A stretch of 64,000 bases of DNA from Paracoccaceae bacterium (lineage in GTDB: Bacteria; Pseudomonadota; Alphaproteobacteria; Rhodobacterales; Rhodobacteraceae): assembly GCA_022822495.1 (NCBI GenBank), contig JAJEBQ010000028.1, forward strand, positions 1 through 64,000. The letters run 5' to 3'. Shown here one piece after another: positions 1-9,000 of the stretch. Numbering within the stretch: position 1 is the first letter of the stretch; every line of letters starts with the position of its first letter. The translations under genes were made by a program, and so were the position numbers. The notes beneath the pieces were generated by a model. That model saw only the letters and a list, made by a program, of their open reading frames with translations. It was not told the origin of the DNA and did no database searches.

Positions 1-506
1 TCCGAGACCCAGGAACCATGATAGACCGCGTTGCGAAGCTCCTGTTTGGTTAGAGTTACGCCGGCTATATTGATGGTTTCATACCATTTAAGTCGTTCGC
101 TAGCCGAACCTGAACAGACATAAATCATGAGCTTGTAATCCAGAATGGATTGTTGCTGGTCAGTCTGAAGGTTATCGAAGGTCATATCATCCTGGTTGAC
201 TTTGACCGAGAAATCATTGTTCACATACTGGCAGATCGAGATGGTGCGCTGCTGGCCGTCGATGATTTCATAACGGGATCCTTCTCTGTCTTCGCCACGG
301 TCAGCCCAGTACATCACGTTCAGGGGAAACCCTTGCTGGACCGTATTGATAACAGCATTGCGCTGCTTTTCCTTGTAGACGAATTCACGCTGATAGGGAG
401 GGCGGATGTCAAGATTTCCATCATATCCCTTGACCCCACGATCATCCTCATCAATGTAGCCCTTGGCAAGTTCGCCGATGGTGATTTCCAAAAGTTCAAT
501 TTCCAT
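1..506 (-). CDS. DUF262 (GmrSD N-terminal type) protein, cut by the window edge
   Basis: An open frame starts at the ATG read from 506 and runs off position 1, giving about 168 residues. It has the hallmarks of the DUF262/GmrS N-terminal domain: a PPYQREFVY segment near residue 33 (the family's xYQRxYVW box) and, further on, the DGQQR motif that gives the family its nucleotide-dependent nuclease character. It begins 2 nt after the stop of the upstream adenine methylase, so the two are surely co-transcribed. DUF262 proteins act in modification-dependent restriction (GmrSD, SspE, BrxU), and pairing with a methylase suggests a restriction or defence role. The C-terminal half, including any DUF1524 HNH nuclease, lies outside the window. 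Family assignment is firm; function is inferred. Confidence 0.8.
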   Translation of the reverse strand, partial: MEIELLEITIGELAKGYIDEDDRGVKGYDGNLDIRPPYQREFVYKEKQRNAVINTVQQGFPLNVMYWADRGEDREGSRYEIIDGQQRTISICQYVNNDFSVKVNQDDMTFDNLQTDQQQSILDYKLMIYVCSGSASERLKWYETINIAGVTLTKQELRNAVYHGSWVS

Positions 507-508
507 TT

Positions 509-1516
509 CTAGTCCTGCTCTGGATTTTTGTTTCGGATTGCTATACGTGCATACATTTCCTTGCCATTAATTCTGAACCTGCTTTGCTTCCCTGTTAGCT
601 CGGTGATAAGTGGTCTATCCAACCCTAAAATCTCAAACTGACTAGGGTTGAATTTGTCCAGGAAGGTAACAGGTACTCCCATCACTCCACCATAGTCAAC
701 GGGGATGTCTTTCGTTTTGTTCACGTTGATCGCGTCATAATTGTCATAGGTAGGATACTCTTCAGGTGAGTAGTACTTGTAGAGAATTAACTCTTCATTC
801 CGTTTTTGGTGTTCAAGATTGGTGAACCACCGAACACCTTTGACACGAACATATTTTCTTCCACCGGCATCTATTCTATGTGATGCCGCAGTGAGCGGGT
901 AGTGGTCGGGGACCCCGAATTCCCGATCGCCACTGCTTATGCTCGGCCCATACCACAGTTTGTTTTCCTTTATTAGAGGGAATATTTCCTTATAGGTGAT
1001 GGCATTCTGATGACCAATAATTAGGAATTTTTTCTCGTATTTGACAAGTTGGGCGACATATTCCCGAAACAGTGAAAACGGCGGATTGGTTACAATGATG
1101 TCTGCCTGCTTCAGTAATTCGATACACTCCCTACTGCGAAAATCACCATCCCCCCGCAGATGTGTGATGCCAATATCCTCTGCCCTTGGAACACGTTCAC
1201 CATCACGAAACCCATCATATTCCAGCATTATTGCCTTTTCGCTGTCATGTTGTGAAAAGAGATCCCGTTGCTGGTTCCTGTAGCAGGTGGTGATCAGTTT
1301 TTTCAGTCCCTGATGCTGAAAATTGTAGGAGAAGTAATGAAAGAAGTTGCTGACCCGTGGATCATCGCAGTTGCAGTAAACGATTTTACCTCTGAAATGC
1401 TCCCTGTAATGCCTCAACTCATTCTCAATGTCGACAAGTTGGGTATAGAACTCATCTTTCTGGTTACACTTGGCATCGTGTAAATTAGTATTCCCAACTG
1501 GAATGGATGTGGGCAT
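509..1516 (-). CDS. EcoRI-type adenine-specific DNA methyltransferase
   Basis: This 335-residue protein resembles the EcoRI methylase family (N6-adenine methyltransferase using S-adenosylmethionine). The catalytic motif IV is visible as TNPPF inside ADIIVTNPPFSLF about 40% into the chain, and the N-terminal region carries the NCDDPRVSNFF segment typical of this family. The frame can begin at a TTG three codons earlier, but the ATG at 1516 sits 9 nt behind a GGGAAGGA ribosome site and is preferred. It is followed by a DUF262 gene after 2 nt. An IS5-family element ends only 38 bp upstream of the start, so the native promoter has probably been displaced. It could be a solitary methylase or the modification half of a restriction-like pair with the DUF262 protein. 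Confidence 0.85.
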   Translation of the reverse strand: MPTSIPVGNTNLHDAKCNQKDEFYTQLVDIENELRHYREHFRGKIVYCNCDDPRVSNFFHYFSYNFQHQGLKKLITTCYRNQQRDLFSQHDSEKAIMLEYDGFRDGERVPRAEDIGITHLRGDGDFRSRECIELLKQADIIVTNPPFSLFREYVAQLVKYEKKFLIIGHQNAITYKEIFPLIKENKLWYGPSISSGDREFGVPDHYPLTAASHRIDAGGRKYVRVKGVRWFTNLEHQKRNEELILYKYYSPEEYPTYDNYDAINVNKTKDIPVDYGGVMGVPVTFLDKFNPSQFEILGLDRPLITELTGKQSRFRINGKEMYARIAIRNKNPEQD

Positions 1517-1700
1517 CTTTGTCAATTCCTTCCCTTCTTTAAGGATTCACATTAGGGCACCTCTGTTTATTAATTCAACCATATTTTTTTTATAAAACAC
1601 CCGTAAACTCCTAGTCTTTTTGTTTGTATTGTGATTCAATGGAAGTCAACAATAAATAATACAGTATTCCCTTTTTTAATGTAACTCCGGGAGATCTCAC

Positions 1701-2870
1701 ATGGACAAACGCCACGTGCTGGAAGAAGATCATCAACGCCAAGCGTTGAAGGAATTCAACAATCTACGAAGCATGAAGGAGCTGGTAGATTGGGAGCTGT
1801 TCCGACCGCTTCTTGAAGACGTCTTTGGTCCTCCTCGCACGCGTGGTCCGGGCCGTCGTCCCTGGGACTCTCTCATTCTTCTCCGTTCCCTTCTGTTGGG
1901 GTGATGAACGGCTTGAGTGATGAGCAGTTAAACTACATGTTGCTTGATCGGACCTCCTTCAAGCAATTTGCGGGTCTTCACAGCAAGGACCAGGTTCCAG
2001 ACCAGAAGACGCTTTGGAAGTATCGTAACAAATTAAGCCAGTCGGGTCGTATTGACGAGTTGGTTGCTTTGTTCAAGGAGCAGTTGGCCGCGCATGGCTA
2101 TCGTTTACAGACGGGGACGTTGGTCGATTCATCGGTTGTCCAGGTTCCCCGTCAGCGTAACAGCCGGGAGGAGAATGCGACGCTCAAGAGCGGTGAGGTT
2201 CCCTCGGACTGGAAAGACCACCCGAATAAGTTGTGTCAGAAGGACACGGAGGAGACTGTGAAAGTATCCTGGCGCCTGAGACAGGAAGTCACTTTTAACT
2301 GTTATGTGCCGAGCTAAGGTGTCCTTTCGAGACATGTATTCGCTGTTTTTGGGACTTTCGTTTGCAAAAAAACAGCCCAAAAGCGCATTTTCTTGGTATA
2401 GAAATGATCTTATAAAGAATTCGTTTGAATACTTTCACAGTCTCGGAGGCTCGTTGGCTCAAGAAAAATGGTGTGTCTCATTTTGGCTATAAAAATCACA
2501 TTGCGGTTGATCGGGAGACAAAGCTGATCACCAATTGGGGGGTGTCGCTGGCACATGTGCACGACAGTCAGGTGTTTGAGGTTCTGTTGGATGCTCATCC
2601 TCCCAAGGGTCATGAGGTGTCTGCCGACAGTGCGTATCGTTCGAAGGAACGCATTTCTGGTTTACGCAAGAAGGGGGTCAAGCCCCGAATCACGCACAAG
2701 GCCAGGCGGGGGCCTTGCGTTCTCGTCAGCGGGCGATGAGGACTGACCGGAAGGCCCGATATATGAACTGTTTGGGTCTCAATCGTTCTCGGGTTTGGCT
2801 TGGCTTGGGCAATCTGTGTTATACCATCAAGAGGTTGAGTTATCTGGAGCGTGTTGCCGAAGCGGTCTAG
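1701..2870 (+). pseudogene. IS5-family transposase, frameshifted and interrupted
   Basis: The transposase is in at least four pieces. Residues from 1701 match the DUF772 N-terminal domain (FGPPRTRGPGRRPW). A 1-nt shift near 1900 leads into the DEQLNYMLLDRTSF block and the first DDE strand (GTLVDSSVVQVPRQRNSREEN). A 193-bp inverted-repeat insertion breaks the frame at 2252. The second DDE block (KNHIAVDRETKL, then VHDSQVFEVLLD and SADSAYRS) resumes at about 2449. Another shift near 2710, with an apparent internal deletion, leads to the C-terminal GLGNLCYTIKRLSYLERV segment that stops at 2870. Removing the insertion restores a K-D-T-E-A-R-W-L-K reading that matches the copy near 51.2 kb. It cannot make an active enzyme. 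Confidence 0.88.
2248..2448. mobile_element. 193-bp MITE-like element nested in the IS5 transposase
   Basis: A perfect 16-bp inverted repeat bounds 2252-2444: GAGACTGTGAAAGTAT on the left and ATACTTTCACAGTCTC on the right. It is flanked by GGAG direct repeats (2248-2251 and 2445-2448), consistent with a 4-bp target duplication. The interior codes for nothing recognisable. Taking out the element and one GGAG copy restores the transposase reading frame, which shows it is an insertion. No second copy was seen in this window. The mobilising transposase family cannot be named from the ends alone. Confidence 0.75.
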
Positions 2871-3230
2871 GGCGCATTATGTCATGAGTGTCCAAAGGAA
2901 GGGGGAGGTGTGTGTCCTGGTGCGATCAAAGGGTGAATTGGACCAGGAAAAGGCATGAGGGACAAACATTTTACAAAAAACTGTATGTCACAGGGATAGA
3001 AAATTTAGAAAAGTGGCTTTTGAAAATCAGGGAATCTCAGGCAATAGTAAAAAAAGAGGTGCCCTTAATGTTAACAACGTATATACGCCCCAAAAAAGCA
3101 AACTGCGGGTTTGGGTAAGAACCGTATGAATGCGATAATTATGCGTCTGTACGAACCAGGATTGCAAACGGATAAGATTGTGTTTTCGGGTATGAAAGAC
3201 AGAAATGAATAACTTCGTTACCCTTGTTGT

Positions 3231-4646
3231 TCAAGAGTTACCGCCAATGGTCAATCCTCCAATGAGAATTGACGGCTGGCCAACACAAACGGGTACCCAC
3301 TGACCATCCTTACCACAAGTTCCAATTCCTGGATCAAGGGCCATATCGTTGCCAATTGCCTTGATTTTTTTCAATACCGTAGGGCCATCGCCAATCAGAG
3401 TTGCATTTTTTATGGGGTCCTTACGCTGACCATTCTTTACCCGGTATGCTTCAACACAGGAAAAAACAAATTTTCCGCTCGTGATATCAACTTGGCCGCC
3501 ACCAAATCCAACTGCATGGATGCCATCCCGGACACCAGAAACAATATCCTCGGGGCTATCATTACCTGACAGCATATAGGTGTTGGTCATGCGAGGCATA
3601 GGGGCATGAGCATATGATTGCCGTCGTCCATTCCCAGTGGATTTGGTTCCCATCAATCTGGCGTTCTGTCGATCCTGCATATAACCCACTAGAATCCCAT
3701 CTTCAATTAGAGTCGTGGCCTCACTTGGTGTTCCCTCATCATCAACTAAAATTGATCCCCTTTGATCCGGTAGGGTTCCATCGTCAAGAACTGTAACTCC
3801 CTTGGAAGCAATTCTTTTGCCCATTAAACCGGCAAAGGCAGAGGTCTTTTTGCGGTTGAAATCACCTTCCAAACCATGACCTATGGCTTCATGTAAAAGG
3901 ATGCCGGGCCATCCCGGGCTCAGAACGACATCCATGATACCGGCAGGAGCCACTTGAGCGTCCAGATTGACATTGGCTATTCGGTGGGCCTCTTTTACAA
4001 GTACCTGCCACACTTCTGGCTGGATCAGGCTATGGGCGATAAATCGACCTCCCTGACCGGCAGAACCAGTTTCCCTGTGTGTGCCTGATTCAACTGTAAC
4101 CGAGACGTTCAGTTTAGACATTGGTCGGCTATCGCGAACCTGCTTCCCTTCAGGTGTAAGGATTTCCATTTCCTGAAAAGAGGTCACAAGTGAAACCGAT
4201 ACCTGAACGACACTATTGCTCAAGGCCCGGGCATAGGCATCAATTTCTTTCAGCAAGGTAACCTTCTCGACAAAGCCATTGGCCTCAAGCGGACTTATAT
4301 CACTGTACAATTTTATATTGGTTGGTTTTGGTGCGTTGTCGAGTTTTCCTGTTCCATCCTGGGTTACGACCGCTAATGAATCAGAAGCGTTTTTCAAAGC
4401 CTGAAGGGATAATTCATTGGAGTGCGAATAACCTGTCTTTATACCATTGACAACACGCAAGCCAAAACCCTCAACCGAGTTGTAACCAGCTTCTTTTATC
4501 TTGCCATCATCCAGAATAAGTTTTTCACTCTTGGAGCGTTCCAGAAACAATTCTCCATCGTCACCGCCATGTACGACCGCCTGAAGGACTTTCAATGACT
4601 GCTGGTAATCAAGATTGTTTTCGAAGGGGCGGAAGGGAATAAACAA
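3231..4646 (-). CDS. tldD: Metalloprotease TldD
   Basis: This 471-residue protein is TldD, the zinc metallopeptidase that with TldE/PmbA degrades unfolded or modified peptides and matures some ribosomally made peptides. The active-site motif HEAIGHGLEGD lies at residues 252-262 (H252, E253, H257), and the C-terminal glycine-rich barrel ends in CVGQPSILIGG. Length matches the family. The only plausible start is the TTG at 4646; no ATG precedes the conserved DDGELFLER segment. It is divergent from coxB, with about 160 bp of shared promoter region, and this tldD/cox arrangement is standard in Alphaproteobacteria. No tldE is present in the window. Confidence 0.93.
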   Translation of the reverse strand: MFIPFRPFENNLDYQQSLKVLQAVVHGGDDGELFLERSKSEKLILDDGKIKEAGYNSVEGFGLRVVNGIKTGYSHSNELSLQALKNASDSLAVVTQDGTGKLDNAPKPTNIKLYSDISPLEANGFVEKVTLLKEIDAYARALSNSVVQVSVSLVTSFQEMEILTPEGKQVRDSRPMSKLNVSVTVESGTHRETGSAGQGGRFIAHSLIQPEVWQVLVKEAHRIANVNLDAQVAPAGIMDVVLSPGWPGILLHEAIGHGLEGDFNRKKTSAFAGLMGKRIASKGVTVLDDGTLPDQRGSILVDDEGTPSEATTLIEDGILVGYMQDRQNARLMGTKSTGNGRRQSYAHAPMPRMTNTYMLSGNDSPEDIVSGVRDGIHAVGFGGGQVDITSGKFVFSCVEAYRVKNGQRKDPIKNATLIGDGPTVLKKIKAIGNDMALDPGIGTCGKDGQWVPVCVGQPSILIGGLTIGGNS

Positions 4647-4806
4647 GGTAACCTGAAAAAATTTTGAAATTGAATTTAAAAACGAAATCTGTAGTTTATA
4701 TTATGCATGATGGTAAAGAATTTGTGATTACCAATTAACTAACCAATCTATTATCCACAATCTCAATTTTGAGATACTACCAAGGATTTATTTTAAGGAT
4801 TTCCTG

Positions 4807-5676
4807 ATGAACCATTTGAAAAGACTTAAGTTGTTTCTTTTCAGTCTTCCAGTTGTCGGTTTCACATTTCCAGCCAAAGGAGTGGATGTTGACCAGGAGT
4901 TGGAAATTATTGGCGTCCCAATACCAGATGGAATAAATTTCCAACCTTCGGTCACTGAAGTCGCCAGGGATGCTATTTGGCTTGACAATATACTTTTGGT
5001 CCTCGGTACAATTATTGTCGCGTTCGTCTTAGGATTATTGTTATATGTGATTATCCGATTCAATGCATCCAGTAATAAATCACCATCAATGGTAACACAC
5101 AACACGCCTCTGGAAATTATTTGGACAACCATCCCCATCGTTATTCTAGTGGCCATTGGTATTATCTCCTTACCAATCCTCTTCAAGCAACAGATTATTC
5201 CCGAAGGTGATGTTACGATTAAGGCAACGGGAAACCAGTGGTACTGGACCTATGATTACATGGATCATGATTTTGCGTTTGACAGTTTCATGCTTGATAA
5301 GAATGCTCTTGAAGATCATGGATATTCCATGGATGAATATATGTTGGCGACAGATCAGCCGGTGGTCATTCCAGTGGACAAAACCGTTGTGGTGTACGTA
5401 ACCGCCTCTGATGTGATTCATGCCTGGACCGTTCCAGCCTTTGGTGTCAAGCAGGATGGCGTGCCCGGCCGTTTGGCAGGGTTATGGTTTAAGGCCGAAA
5501 AAGAAGGTATTTACTTTGGTCAGTGCTCAGAGCTTTGTGGCAAAGATCATACCTACATGCCCATTACTGTGAAGGTTGTAAGTCAGGAAACCTATGATGA
5601 CTGGATTCAACGAGCGACCTCAGAATTCGCTGGGGTAAAGAATATTGATGAGAATCTTTACGCATCCGTTCCGTAA
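4807..5676 (+). CDS. coxB: Cytochrome c oxidase subunit II
   Basis: Subunit II of the aa3-type terminal oxidase accepts electrons from cytochrome c at its binuclear CuA centre in the periplasm. A signal-like N-terminus is followed by two membrane helices (about 62-82 and 107-126) and then the cupredoxin domain. The QWYW patch is at 144-147, and the CuA ligands are H205, C240, C244, H248 and M251 in the segment GQCSELCGKDHTYM. At 289 residues it is full length. The next gene should be coxA, but only 66 bp separate this stop from ctaB, so the catalytic subunit gene is absent from its usual place. Confidence 0.96.
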   Translation: MNHLKRLKLFLFSLPVVGFTFPAKGVDVDQELEIIGVPIPDGINFQPSVTEVARDAIWLDNILLVLGTIIVAFVLGLLLYVIIRFNASSNKSPSMVTHNTPLEIIWTTIPIVILVAIGIISLPILFKQQIIPEGDVTIKATGNQWYWTYDYMDHDFAFDSFMLDKNALEDHGYSMDEYMLATDQPVVIPVDKTVVVYVTASDVIHAWTVPAFGVKQDGVPGRLAGLWFKAEKEGIYFGQCSELCGKDHTYMPITVKVVSQETYDDWIQRATSEFAGVKNIDENLYASVP

Positions 5677-5742
5677 GACATCTTTCGATTTATTGTATGA
5701 CAAAAATCCTCTTAGGTGACTTTGGTTAGTTGGATTTAACGT

Positions 5743-6693
5743 ATGAACGAGACTGCCGTCATTTCCAAAACCCATGAGGTTAGGATCGGTGAGGTGATTG
5801 CCTTGCTGAAACCTCGGGTGATGTCTCTGGTTATCTTCACATCTTTCATTGGAATGATCATTGCCCCAGTAGGTGTTCATCCCATTCTGGCATTTGCCTC
5901 ATTAATCTTCATTGCCATTGGTGCAGGTGGATCTGGGGCCTTGAATATGTGGTGGGATGAAGATATTGATCGGGTAATGAAACGGACCAGAAGCAGGCCC
6001 ATTCCAACTGGTACTATTTCGGCCGATGATGCAAGGTTACTTGGGCTTTGGTGTTCGGGTTTTGCTGTATTCATGCTGGCCCTTACGGCCAATTTTCTTG
6101 CAGCTGGCATTCTGGCCTTTACCATATTCTTCTATGTTGTCATCTATACCATGTACCTCAAACGAAGAACTTCCCAAAACATCGTAATTGGTGGTGCAGC
6201 AGGTGCCTTTCCTCCATTGATAGGTTGGGCTGTTGCGACCAATGGTATCGCTCTTGAACCTATTCTGCTTTTTCTTTTGATCTTCTTGTGGACACCACCA
6301 CATTTTTGGGCTCTGGCGTTGGTAACCAAGGAAGAATATACTTTGGCTAAGGTTCCTATGTTGACAGTAACCAGGGGCGAACAGGTAACCAGAAAAAATA
6401 TATTCTGGTACTCACTTTCCCTTGTTCCGATTGGGTTATTGGTTTCTTTCAGCTCGGTTGGGGGCCCTTTGACCCTGGGATTGGTTGTTGTCCTTAATGT
6501 CATGATGATTTTGAAGGCCTCTCAGGTCCTGGTTCGGACCAAGGAAGTTTCGGTCAGAGATAATTACAGCAAGGAAAGAGGTTTGTTCAAATTATCCATT
6601 TGGTACCTGTTTGTATTGTTTGCTGGTCTGGGGGTCGAATCAGGTCTGGCGAAATATCTGGACCCAATTATTACTTGGCCGGAGTTGTTCTGA
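5743..6693 (+). CDS. ctaB: Protoheme IX farnesyltransferase (heme o synthase)
   Basis: This 316-residue integral membrane prenyltransferase of the UbiA family converts heme b to heme o for the terminal oxidase. The first aspartate-rich motif is N68-xxx-D72-xxx-D76 in NMWWDEDIDRVMKRT, followed by RSRPIPTG; the second half has TPPHFWALAL. About eight or nine membrane helices are evident. It belongs to the cox operon and overlaps the next small gene by one base (TGATG at 6691-6695). Confidence 0.95.
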   Translation: MNETAVISKTHEVRIGEVIALLKPRVMSLVIFTSFIGMIIAPVGVHPILAFASLIFIAIGAGGSGALNMWWDEDIDRVMKRTRSRPIPTGTISADDARLLGLWCSGFAVFMLALTANFLAAGILAFTIFFYVVIYTMYLKRRTSQNIVIGGAAGAFPPLIGWAVATNGIALEPILLFLLIFLWTPPHFWALALVTKEEYTLAKVPMLTVTRGEQVTRKNIFWYSLSLVPIGLLVSFSSVGGPLTLGLVVVLNVMMILKASQVLVRTKEVSVRDNYSKERGLFKLSIWYLFVLFAGLGVESGLAKYLDPIITWPELF

Positions 6694-6878
6694 TGGCCAT
6701 TTCCAAGGAACATGAATTGCATACCAGGAGGAAGTCAAGAAATCTCGTTGTTTCACTTGGTCTCCTTGCATTTATCGTACTGGTCTTTGGCATAACGATT
6801 GCCAAGCTACAGGATGGCCAACTTGTGGAAGGTTTTGACCATTCCTATCGGGCTACTTTATTGAAGGCAGAAGAATGA
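6693..6878 (+). CDS. Small CoxF-like membrane protein of the cox operon
   Basis: A 61-residue protein begins MAISKEHELHTRR, with one membrane helix at about residues 18-38 (VVSLGLLAFIVLVFGITIAK) and a short acidic tail. Its start overlaps the ctaB stop and its stop overlaps the ctaG start by 4 nt (ATGA), so it is translationally coupled to both. A similar small protein (often called CoxF) sits at this position in many alphaproteobacterial oxidase operons. Its molecular role is not established; position suggests oxidase assembly. Confidence 0.8.
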   Translation: MAISKEHELHTRRKSRNLVVSLGLLAFIVLVFGITIAKLQDGQLVEGFDHSYRATLLKAEE

Positions 6879-7414
6879 CAAATGTAAAAAACAGAAGCAC
6901 CTTAATAAAACTTGTTGGGGTTATTGCTCTCATGGGTACGCTGGTGATTGTTTCCGTCCCTTTATATGACTGGTTTTGCCGCGTAACCGGCTTTGGTGGA
7001 ACGCCACTTCAAGCCACCTCAAATCAGGGTGAAGTACATAAGGAAACGATGAATGTCAGGTTTGATGCGTCACTGGAACGTAATATGCCCTGGAACTTCA
7101 AGCCTTCGGAGAATCAGGTAACGGTAAATTTGGGCGAAAGTAAAACCATGCATTATATTGCACATAACCCTACGAATGAAACGATTACTGGATCGGCAAC
7201 TTTTAATGTTTTTCCCTTTACCACTGGTGAATATTTTGTAAAATTACAATGTTTTTGCTTTATGGAACAGGAATTGGCACCAGGAGAAAGTAAAGAAATG
7301 CCGGTTGTATTTTACGTTGATCCGGAAATACTTAACAATCCGGAAACAAAGAATTTAGAAAATATTACTCTTTCCTATACATTTCACAGAGTTGAAGGTG
7401 AGTCTTCCAGCTAA
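6875..7414 (+). CDS. ctaG: Cytochrome c oxidase assembly protein CtaG (Cox11)
   Basis: This 179-residue copper chaperone delivers copper to the CuB site of subunit I. It has one N-terminal membrane helix (about 10-30), a conserved cysteine at C35, the VPLYDWFCRVTGFGG segment and the copper-binding CFCF motif (C126 and C128), all diagnostic of Cox11. It overlaps the upstream small gene by 4 nt. Its presence implies that a CuB-containing subunit I should exist elsewhere in the genome, because coxA is not in this cluster. Confidence 0.95.
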   Translation: MTNVKNRSTLIKLVGVIALMGTLVIVSVPLYDWFCRVTGFGGTPLQATSNQGEVHKETMNVRFDASLERNMPWNFKPSENQVTVNLGESKTMHYIAHNPTNETITGSATFNVFPFTTGEYFVKLQCFCFMEQELAPGESKEMPVVFYVDPEILNNPETKNLENITLSYTFHRVEGESSS

Positions 7415-7435
7415 TTACATCAGGAATAAATTAAC

Positions 7436-8227
7436 ATGGAACATGCAAAAGAACACGACTATCATATAATCGAACCTTCAGTCTGGCCCTTTCTGGGTGC
7501 ACTTGGCGGTTTCATAATGCTGTTTGGTGCCGTCCTGTTTTTCCACGATTACGGACCCTGGATGATGATGATAGGCATAGTCCTGATTGCTTATGTCATG
7601 GTCGCCTGGTGGGGCGATGTCATAAGAGAGTCACAAACGGGGGATCATACACCGACTGTAAGAATTGGTCTTAGATATGGTTTTATTTTGTTCGTCATGT
7701 CCGAAATCATGTTCTTTGCGGCCTGGTTCTGGAATTTCTTCAAACATGCCATGTATCCAATGGAAGAAGGTTCGGGAGGAGTTTGGCCCCCTGTTGGAAT
7801 TGAAACATTTGATCCTTGGCATCTCCCCCTAATCAACACCTTGATATTACTACTCTCGGGTGCAGCAGCTACCTGGGCACACCATGCCATAGCACACGAA
7901 AACAACCGCAAGGATTTGATTCAGGGTTTGATCTATGCCATCATACTGGGTGTGGCCTTCACAGCGTTTCAGGCCTATGAGTACAGCCATGCAGCTTTCT
8001 CATATTCCGGCAACATTTATGGAGCAACGTTTTTCATGGCGACGGGCTTTCATGGCGCTCACGTCATAATTGGAACGGTATTTCTGCTGGTTTGTTTGTT
8101 ACGGGCTCTCAAGGGACACTTCACGCCGGAAGCCCATGTTGGATTTGAGACAGCCGCCTGGTATTGGCATTTTGTTGACGTTGTCTGGCTATTTTTATTT
8201 GCGGCCGTTTACATTTGGGGTGGTTAG
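7436..8227 (+). CDS. coxC: Cytochrome c oxidase subunit III
   Basis: Subunit III is a seven-helix membrane subunit that stabilises the oxidase and its proton uptake. This 263-residue protein opens with [16 protein letters not shown] and shows [17 protein letters not shown], the loop [27 protein letters not shown] and the C-terminal [22 protein letters not shown], all classic for the family. It lies 21 nt after ctaG in the same operon. Confidence 0.96.
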   Translation: MEHAKEHDYHIIEPSVWPFLGALGGFIMLFGAVLFFHDYGPWMMMIGIVLIAYVMVAWWGDVIRESQTGDHTPTVRIGLRYGFILFVMSEIMFFAAWFWNFFKHAMYPMEEGSGGVWPPVGIETFDPWHLPLINTLILLLSGAAATWAHHAIAHENNRKDLIQGLIYAIILGVAFTAFQAYEYSHAAFSYSGNIYGATFFMATGFHGAHVIIGTVFLLVCLLRALKGHFTPEAHVGFETAAWYWHFVDVVWLFLFAAVYIWGG

Positions 8228-8290
8228 GAATATTCGATTGGTCTGAACCAGTTCCAAATCACGGTCAGGGATGCAAGGTCCTGGGGCAGG

Positions 8291-8992
8291 ATGTCTTTTT
8301 CATTTCGACGCAGTAAGTATACCTTTCCCCTTGTTTTGGGACTGGTTGGTGGTGTCGTTCTCCTCAGTTTGGGGATATGGCAAGTCCAGCGTCTTGAGTG
8401 GAAAAGAGCCGTTCTTGCTGACATCACAGCAAAAATCCATTCGGAACAAGTTCCACTTCCATCGTATCCACAAGAAACAACCGACAATTTCCTGTCGGTG
8501 TATGCCGAGGGGACCGTTGGAGATCAAACACTCTACTATTTGACCAGTACAAGAAGTTGGGGCCCCGGTTATCGGGTTATATCTCCATTGACAATTGAAA
8601 ACAGAATAATCCTGTTGGACAGGGGTTTTATTCCGGCCCACCTCAAGGAGAACCACGAGAATCCCCAATTTTCCGAAATTGAGGGTAATCTCCTTTGGCC
8701 TGATGAATGGGATAACCTGTTTACACCAGAACCAGAAAACGATATTTGGTTTGCTCGGGAATTGCAAAGAATGTCCAGTGTCCTGAAAACAGAACCATTG
8801 ATGATTGTCGCAAGGTCAAGTACCAATGAAGACAAGAATATCACACCCTGGCCGGTTACTACTGAAGGTATCCCAAATGATCATCTGGAATACGCCATCA
8901 CATGGTTCGGTTTGGCCCTTGTATGGAGTGTCTTGACGATCTATTGGATTTTACGCATTGCCCGAAAGCAAAATATTCAAAATAAAGGCTAA
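8291..8992 (+). CDS. surf1: SURF1-family oxidase assembly protein
   Basis: This 233-residue protein of the SURF1/Shy1 family helps insert heme a into subunit I. It has an N-terminal membrane helix with LGIWQVQRLEWK, the periplasmic segment GYRVISPL, the LLDRGFIP strand, and a C-terminal helix with HLEYAITWFGLALVW, the usual SURF1 layout. It follows coxC after about 60 bp and precedes thrC. The DUF983 gene often found between coxC and surf1 is missing. Confidence 0.93.
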   Translation: MSFSFRRSKYTFPLVLGLVGGVVLLSLGIWQVQRLEWKRAVLADITAKIHSEQVPLPSYPQETTDNFLSVYAEGTVGDQTLYYLTSTRSWGPGYRVISPLTIENRIILLDRGFIPAHLKENHENPQFSEIEGNLLWPDEWDNLFTPEPENDIWFARELQRMSSVLKTEPLMIVARSSTNEDKNITPWPVTTEGIPNDHLEYAITWFGLALVWSVLTIYWILRIARKQNIQNKG

Positions 8993-9000
8993 TACTTGAA

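Larger units (their letters stand above)
1552..3067 (+). mobile_element. IS5-family insertion sequence, degenerate, with TTA target duplications
   Basis: The element spans 1555-3064. Its ends are perfect inverted 10-mers, GGGCACCTCT at 1555 and AGAGGTGCCC ending at 3064, each flanked by a TTA direct repeat (1552-1554 and 3065-3067). A 3-bp TNA target duplication is typical of parts of the IS5 family. It carries a broken transposase (1701-2870) and about 190 bp of non-coding DNA between the transposase stop and the right end. That right-end segment recurs near 40.34-40.50, 50.56-50.75 and 51.44-51.62 kb. A separate 193-bp inverted-repeat element is nested inside at 2252-2444. Confidence 0.85.

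Noticed and set aside
150..512. A 120-codon plus-strand open frame at the left edge
   Set aside because: It lies opposite the DUF262 gene, whose minus-strand reading has the YQR and DGQQR motifs; the plus frame matches nothing.
2888..3118. A 76-codon frame in the IS tail
   Set aside because: It covers the non-coding right end of the IS; the same peptide (KIRESQAIVKKEVPL) appears before the RelE-type toxin only because of the repeated IS end.
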